Of a stretch of DNA of 9,493 bases, positions 7,301 to 9,493 are shown piece by piece; positions within the stretch are counted from its first letter, which is position 1; each line of letters opens with the position of its first letter. The notes below the pieces were generated by a model. That model saw only the letters and a list, made by a program, of their open reading frames with translations. It had not been told where the DNA came from and did no database searches. Position numbers and translations under genes: made by a program. Source of the DNA: Bacteroides sp. (GTDB lineage: Bacteria > Bacteroidota > Bacteroidia > Bacteroidales > SM23-62); contig JAUUZM010000097.1 of the NCBI GenBank assembly GCA_030589965.1, forward strand, positions 1-9,493, in the 5' to 3' direction.

Positions 7301-7830
7301 CCCTTATAAAGAAGATCCTTTTCGTGAAGTCGTTTCAAAAGATGCCACAGAGATTCTATGTATTTGTTTTCATAGGTAATGTAGGGGTCCTTTAGATTGA
7401 TCCAGTACCCCATGCGGTCAGTCAGCTCTTCCCATTCCCGGGTATATTTCATGACCTCTTCCCTACATATCCTGTTATACTCGGCAACCGATATCTTTTT
7501 CCCGATATCTTCCTTGGTTATTCCTTTTGCTTTCTCAACCGACAGTTCAATAGGAAGACCATGGGTATCCCATCCTGCTTTGCGATCAACCCTGAATCCT
7601 TTCTGGGTTTTATACCGGCAAAATGCATCTTTGATGCTGCGGGAAATAACATGGTGGATACCCGGCATTCCGTTTGCCGAAGGGGGACCTTCAAAAAATA
7701 TAAATTTTGGACCCTCTTTTCGAATTTCAATGCTTTGCTCAAAGGTCTTTTTGTCTTTCCAGAATTGAACAATTTCCTTGTTTATCTGTGAAAGATCAAG
7801 TCCCTTATATTCAGGAAATTTCACGCTCAT
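4387..7830 (-). CDS. ileS: Isoleucyl-tRNA synthetase, type 2-like, with swapped HIGH motif
   Basis: Class I synthetase that charges tRNA-Ile and edits valine. At 1147 residues it is longer than the E. coli type-1 enzyme (about 940) and resembles the eukaryotic-like type-2 forms. Motifs in order: the HIGH region FEGPPSANGMPGIHH (46–60), where GIHH replaces the normal HxGH; GWDTHGLP (86–93); the CP1 editing domain with WTTTPWTLPSN (238–248) and GTGIVHIAPTFGADDY (350–365, Asp364 the expected editing residue); NLSRSRFWGTPLPIW (521–535); DVWFDSG (614–620); and KMSKR (689–693). A long anticodon-binding and C-terminal region follows, without the Cys-rich zinc end of type-1 enzymes. The ATG at 7830 is the natural start, giving the usual FPEYKGLDL opening. 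It leads the cluster with the dksA-like gene and lspA and is divergent from ribE. Confidence 0.97.
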   Translation of the reverse strand: MSVKFPEYKGLDLSQINKEIVQFWKDKKTFEQSIEIRKEGPKFIFFEGPPSANGMPGIHHVISRSIKDAFCRYKTQKGFRVDRKAGWDTHGLPIELSVEKAKGITKEDIGKKISVAEYNRICREEVMKYTREWEELTDRMGYWINLKDPYITYENKYIESLWHLLKRLHEKDLLYKGYTIQPYSPAAGTGLSSHELNQPGCYRDVKDTTLVALFKLVKDDRSDFLFTGTDTDVFILAWTTTPWTLPSNTALAMGPKMDYVSVKTFNPYTGEPITVVLAKALLNAFFPAENAELEWDEYKKGVKKIPFKILSENKGEKFESISYEQLIDWVRPRKPAFRVLMGDFVTTEEGTGIVHIAPTFGADDYRIAQKYDMPALIVVDKDGETQPLVDKRGRFYRLGDLDDDFIKDYVNQDSYGNFTGKYVKNEYDETIPIDSDTADISIAVLLKQQSKAFQIAKYTHSYPHCWRTDKPVLYYPMSSWFIKTTQVKERLIELNNTINWKPTSTGTGRFGKWLENLVDWNLSRSRFWGTPLPIWMSEDRKESKCIGSVEELKIEIEKAVAAGIMDENPLGNYKSGDNSRENYESFDLHRPFVDDIKLVSDSGRAMQREQDLIDVWFDSGAMPYAQWHYPFENKEEFEQLFPADFIAEGVDQTRGWFFTMHAISTMISDSVSFKNIISHGLVLDKNGNKMSKRLGNTVDPFETIEKHGADPLRWYMMTNSQPWDNLKFDVAGVDEVRRKFFATLYNTYSFFALYANVDGFTYSKGEVPVKERPEIDRWIISILNTLVGEVNKQMEDYEPTRAGRAIQEFVVEHLSNWYVRLNRKRFWGGEFTTDKRAAYQTLYTCLETVSRLMAPLAPFYSEKLFTDLNQATQRHSVNSVHLCDFPTHNPEYIDNRLEERMDIAQRISSMVLGLRRKVNIKVRQPLNKLMIPVLDNVFQAKVEAVQNLILTEINVKEIEFLTDTSGILVKRIRPNFKTLGPKFGKLMKQIASEVQKMNQENIAGFEREGKWKLDISGEEIILQPEDAEITTEDIPGWLVSSDANLTVALDVTITEELRQEGIAREFINRIQNYRKESGFEVTDKIKVLIQKEDSLTEAIIKHKDYIGAQTLAREVELVETLDTGTARKIELDNDVQTWLKIDKVPEI

Positions 7831-7865
7831 TTAGATCCCTTTCTTACCTCGTTTTCGGAAAGCGA

Positions 7866-7894
7866 CAAAGATAATAATTATTTCGGATAGACAG
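7866..7894 (-). promoter_or_regulatory. Predicted ileS promoter
   Basis: On the minus strand TATCTTTG (7873–7866) fully matches TAnnTTTG. Eighteen bases upstream is CTG (7894–7892), one base off the TTG -33 element. Initiation near 7859 would give a leader of about 28 bases before the ileS ATG, making this the likely promoter of the ileS–dksA–lspA cluster. Confidence 0.45.
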
Positions 7895-7952
7895 GATGGA
7901 TACTGGCCTGCAGAAAGAAATGCCGGAATTCCAATTTGAAAAGATTAAATAT

Positions 7953-7960
7953 TAATTTCG
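7953..7960 (+). promoter_or_regulatory. Weak candidate -7 box for ribE
   Basis: Reads TAATTTCG, seven of eight positions of TAnnTTTG, 22 bases before the ribE ATG. The nearest upstream TTG (7936–7938) is only 14 bases away, shorter than the usual spacing, so the assignment is weak. It shares the 152-base divergent region with the ileS promoter. Confidence 0.25.
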
Positions 7961-7982
7961 CATGGAACTAAAACTATAAATT

Positions 7983-8582
7983 ATGTTTTCAGGAATCGTA
8001 GAAGAAACTGCAACTGTAACCAGGGTCGAGAAGGAAAAAGAAAATATTCACTTCAGCCTGAATAGTTCTTTTGTTGGTGAGTTGGATATAGACCAGAGTG
8101 TATCTCATGACGGTGTTTGCCTGACCGTTGTTAAGGTAACAGATAATGAATATACCGTCACCGCAATCCAGGAAACCCTTCTGAAAACAAACCTGGGAGA
8201 TTGGCAGCCCGGCTCCAAGGTTAATCTCGAAAGAAGTGTAAGGGCAGATGGCAGGCTGGATGGGCATATGGTACAGGGACATGTGGATCTTACCGCAGTA
8301 TGCACCGAAGTTCGGGAATCAGAAGGAAGCTGGTATTACACTTTTGAATACGAGCCACTGACAGAGGAGCATCTTACCGTTGAGAAAGGATCCGTTTCCG
8401 TTAACGGTGTAAGCCTTACGGTTGTCAACTCCCAGTCAAAAACTTTCCAGGTGGCCATTATTCCATATACCTACGAGAATACAAATTTTCATGATATCAA
8501 GCCTGGTGTGCTAGTCAATCTTGAATTTGATATTATTGGAAAGTATATTGCTAAAATTCTGAAACAGCTGGGTAAAATATAG
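7983..8582 (+). CDS. ribE: Riboflavin synthase, alpha subunit type
   Basis: Catalyses dismutation of two 6,7-dimethyl-8-ribityllumazine molecules to riboflavin and the pyrimidinedione, the last step of riboflavin synthesis. The 199-residue protein has the family's start signature MFSGIVEE. It has two tandem lumazine-binding barrels: the first at about 1–95 with SVSHDGVCLTVV (39–50), the second at about 98–185 with SVSVNGVSLTVV (137–148). The linking HMVQGHVD lies at 95–102. The C-terminal helix IIGKYIAKIL (185–194) is the expected trimer contact. Length is close to the usual 200–215. It is divergent from ileS and convergent with the small minus-strand gene 21 bases downstream. No other riboflavin gene and no FMN riboswitch-like leader is seen here; the 5' gap is too short for one. 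The gene is called ribE in many genomes and ribC in E. coli. Confidence 0.96.
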   Translation: MFSGIVEETATVTRVEKEKENIHFSLNSSFVGELDIDQSVSHDGVCLTVVKVTDNEYTVTAIQETLLKTNLGDWQPGSKVNLERSVRADGRLDGHMVQGHVDLTAVCTEVRESEGSWYYTFEYEPLTEEHLTVEKGSVSVNGVSLTVVNSQSKTFQVAIIPYTYENTNFHDIKPGVLVNLEFDIIGKYIAKILKQLGKI

Positions 8583-8603
8583 ATATGATGAAAAAAGGCT
8601 GGG

Positions 8604-8948
8604 TCAATTCTCCCCTGTTAGATGTTTTATGTAGTTCAGTATCAAAAACTTAAGGCTTCTTATTTTTTCATGGATCTTTTCCAGGTTTATCATTTCCTGG
8701 TTTGTACCCGAAATTCTGATTTCTTTATCCACATTTTCAAGGTGTTCGAGTGCCAGAAAAAGGAAATGTATTCTTTGTCCGGCTCCCTTGGCCCCGTTAC
8801 TATGATTCAGATTCAGTAAAAAATGGTTTAATTCCCTGCGGATCCTGAGAAAGCTCGTAAAATCTCCGGCTTCTCCGGTCTCTTCCACAGTAAGCCCCAG
8901 TTCCGTAATCATAGATACAGAAAAGTCAAATACTCTGTCTGTTTTCAT
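8604..8948 (-). CDS. Uncharacterised small helical protein
   Basis: A 114-residue reading frame I do not recognise. It has no signal peptide, long hydrophobic membrane segment or cysteine. The sequence is amphipathic and leucine-rich, with four likely helices at about 4–17, 28–48, 57–76 and 83–110, separated by short Gly/Asn/Ser turns (for example NHSNGAKGAG). A small four-helix bundle is therefore plausible, but it lacks the familiar S23/ribosomal intervening-sequence protein motifs. The ATG at 8948 is the only start before an upstream in-frame TAA. It is convergent with ribE (21-base gap) and divergent from the SDR gene (104-base gap). It is probably a real gene, because the frame fills the space between neighbours and the composition looks protein-like. 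No function can be assigned. Confidence 0.7.
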   Translation of the reverse strand: MKTDRVFDFSVSMITELGLTVEETGEAGDFTSFLRIRRELNHFLLNLNHSNGAKGAGQRIHFLFLALEHLENVDKEIRISGTNQEMINLEKIHEKIRSLKFLILNYIKHLTGEN

Positions 8949-9052
8949 TTTATATTTTGTTTTGGTTACCTCTTAATCCATAAATTCCTCAAAAATCGGT
9001 TCCTCCTGATCTATTTTTTTATAATTTAACCTGCTCTTCAAAATGAGGGTTA

Positions 9053-9493
9053 ATGATACTTGTAACAGGAGGTACTGGTTTGGTAGGAAGTCATCTTCTC
9101 TTGGAGCTGACTAAAAAGCATGTACGGATCAGGGCTATTCACCGTCCTAATTCAAACCTTCAGCGGGTATTTGATGTTTTTGCTTTGTACCTGGAAAATC
9201 CAGATGAACAGTACGGTAAAATTGAATGGGTTGCGGGGGACATATGCGACATTGACTCTCTGTTTGATGTACTTGATGGTGTGGATTATGTATACCATAC
9301 TGCGGCTGATGTTTCTTTTAAACCCGGTGAGCGTTTAAAGCTTATGGACAACAACGTGGGTGGGACAGCCAATATGGTAAATGCCTGCCTCGACAAAAAA
9401 ATCAAGAAATTCTGTTTTGTCAGTTCAACTGCTGCCCTGGGGGATTCTCTTCAGGGTGGAGAGATTACCGAAGACTTACTCTGGACCCATTCA
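9053..9493 (+). CDS. NAD(P)-dependent epimerase/reductase (extended SDR), 3' end cut by window
   Basis: The first 147 codons of an extended short-chain dehydrogenase/reductase run to the window edge without a stop. The Rossmann nucleotide-binding loop TGGTGLVG is at residues 5–12. An acidic AGDICD (61–66) contacts the adenine in this fold, HTAADVSF (82–89) matches the core NAG-type motif, NNVGGT is at 100–105, and the strand FVSSTAALG (122–130) carries the catalytic-serine region. The YxxxK pair lies beyond the window. The pattern resembles sugar-nucleotide epimerases and dihydroflavonol-4-reductase-like enzymes; the substrate cannot be told. The ATG at 9053 is chosen because an in-frame TGA lies three codons upstream (9044–9046). 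The ATG at 9043 is in another frame. Confidence 0.92.
   Translation, partial: MILVTGGTGLVGSHLLLELTKKHVRIRAIHRPNSNLQRVFDVFALYLENPDEQYGKIEWVAGDICDIDSLFDVLDGVDYVYHTAADVSFKPGERLKLMDNNVGGTANMVNACLDKKIKKFCFVSSTAALGDSLQGGEITEDLLWTHS

Noticed and set aside
7831..7982. RNA gene or FMN riboswitch in the ileS–ribE intergenic region
   Set aside because: The 152 bases are AT-rich, hold promoter-like boxes for both genes, and show no riboswitch core or tRNA-like pairing that I can recognise.
8583..8603. Possible terminator in the ribE / small-gene convergent gap
   Set aside because: A run of six A/T bases is present, but the flanking bases form only a three-pair stem, too weak to call.
9001..9008. AGGAGGA on the minus strand upstream of the small gene at 8948
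   Set aside because: It is about 55 bases from the ATG, and an in-frame stop lies between, so it cannot serve this gene as a ribosome binding site.
9064..9073. AGGAGG-like sequence that looks like a strong ribosome binding site
   Set aside because: It falls inside the SDR gene and encodes the Gly-rich TGGTGLVG loop; no start codon with a fitting frame follows it.

Overview
The window looks like an ordinary chromosomal stretch of a Bacteroidota bacterium, most likely a Bacteroidales- or Marinilabiliales-type lineage. The evidence is the gene order ileS–dksA-like–lspA, the family-specific forms of the proteins (1147-residue type-2-like IleRS, CysRS with KMGKS, LspA with a long periplasmic loop, DksA relative without its cysteine set), the general lack of Shine-Dalgarno sequences, and several promoter-like boxes matching the Bacteroidota TAnnTTTG pattern. 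Base composition is moderately AT-rich and looks even across the window. I see no mobile element, CRISPR array, tRNA or rRNA.

Layout. (1) 1–947, minus: cysS, missing its 3' part at the window edge. (2) 1016–3181, plus: rnr (RNase R), divergent from cysS. Its N-terminal winged-helix domain is encoded upstream of the first conventional start codon, so a non-AUG start (probably CTG) is inferred. (3) 7830–3178, minus: a housekeeping cluster read ileS, dksA/traR-like, lspA. The lspA and rnr stop codons overlap tail-to-tail in one TTAA palindrome. A hairpin with a T-run lies between dksA and lspA, and a good promoter match lies between ileS and dksA. (4) 7983–8582, plus: ribE (riboflavin synthase), divergent from ileS across a 152-bp intergenic region. 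(5) 8604–8948, minus: a small helical protein I do not recognise. (6) 9053–9493, plus: the 5' part of an extended-SDR NAD(P)-dependent epimerase/reductase that runs off the window.

The genes serve translation (CysRS, IleRS), RNA turnover (RNase R), transcription control (DksA-like), lipoprotein maturation (LspA) and flavin synthesis (RibE). I found no clearly new system. The points most worth checking are the hidden N-terminus and non-AUG start of rnr, the swapped HIGH motif (GIHH) of IleRS that predicts strong mupirocin resistance, the DksA-like protein with one zinc-finger cysteine left, and the terminator-like hairpin directly in front of lspA.
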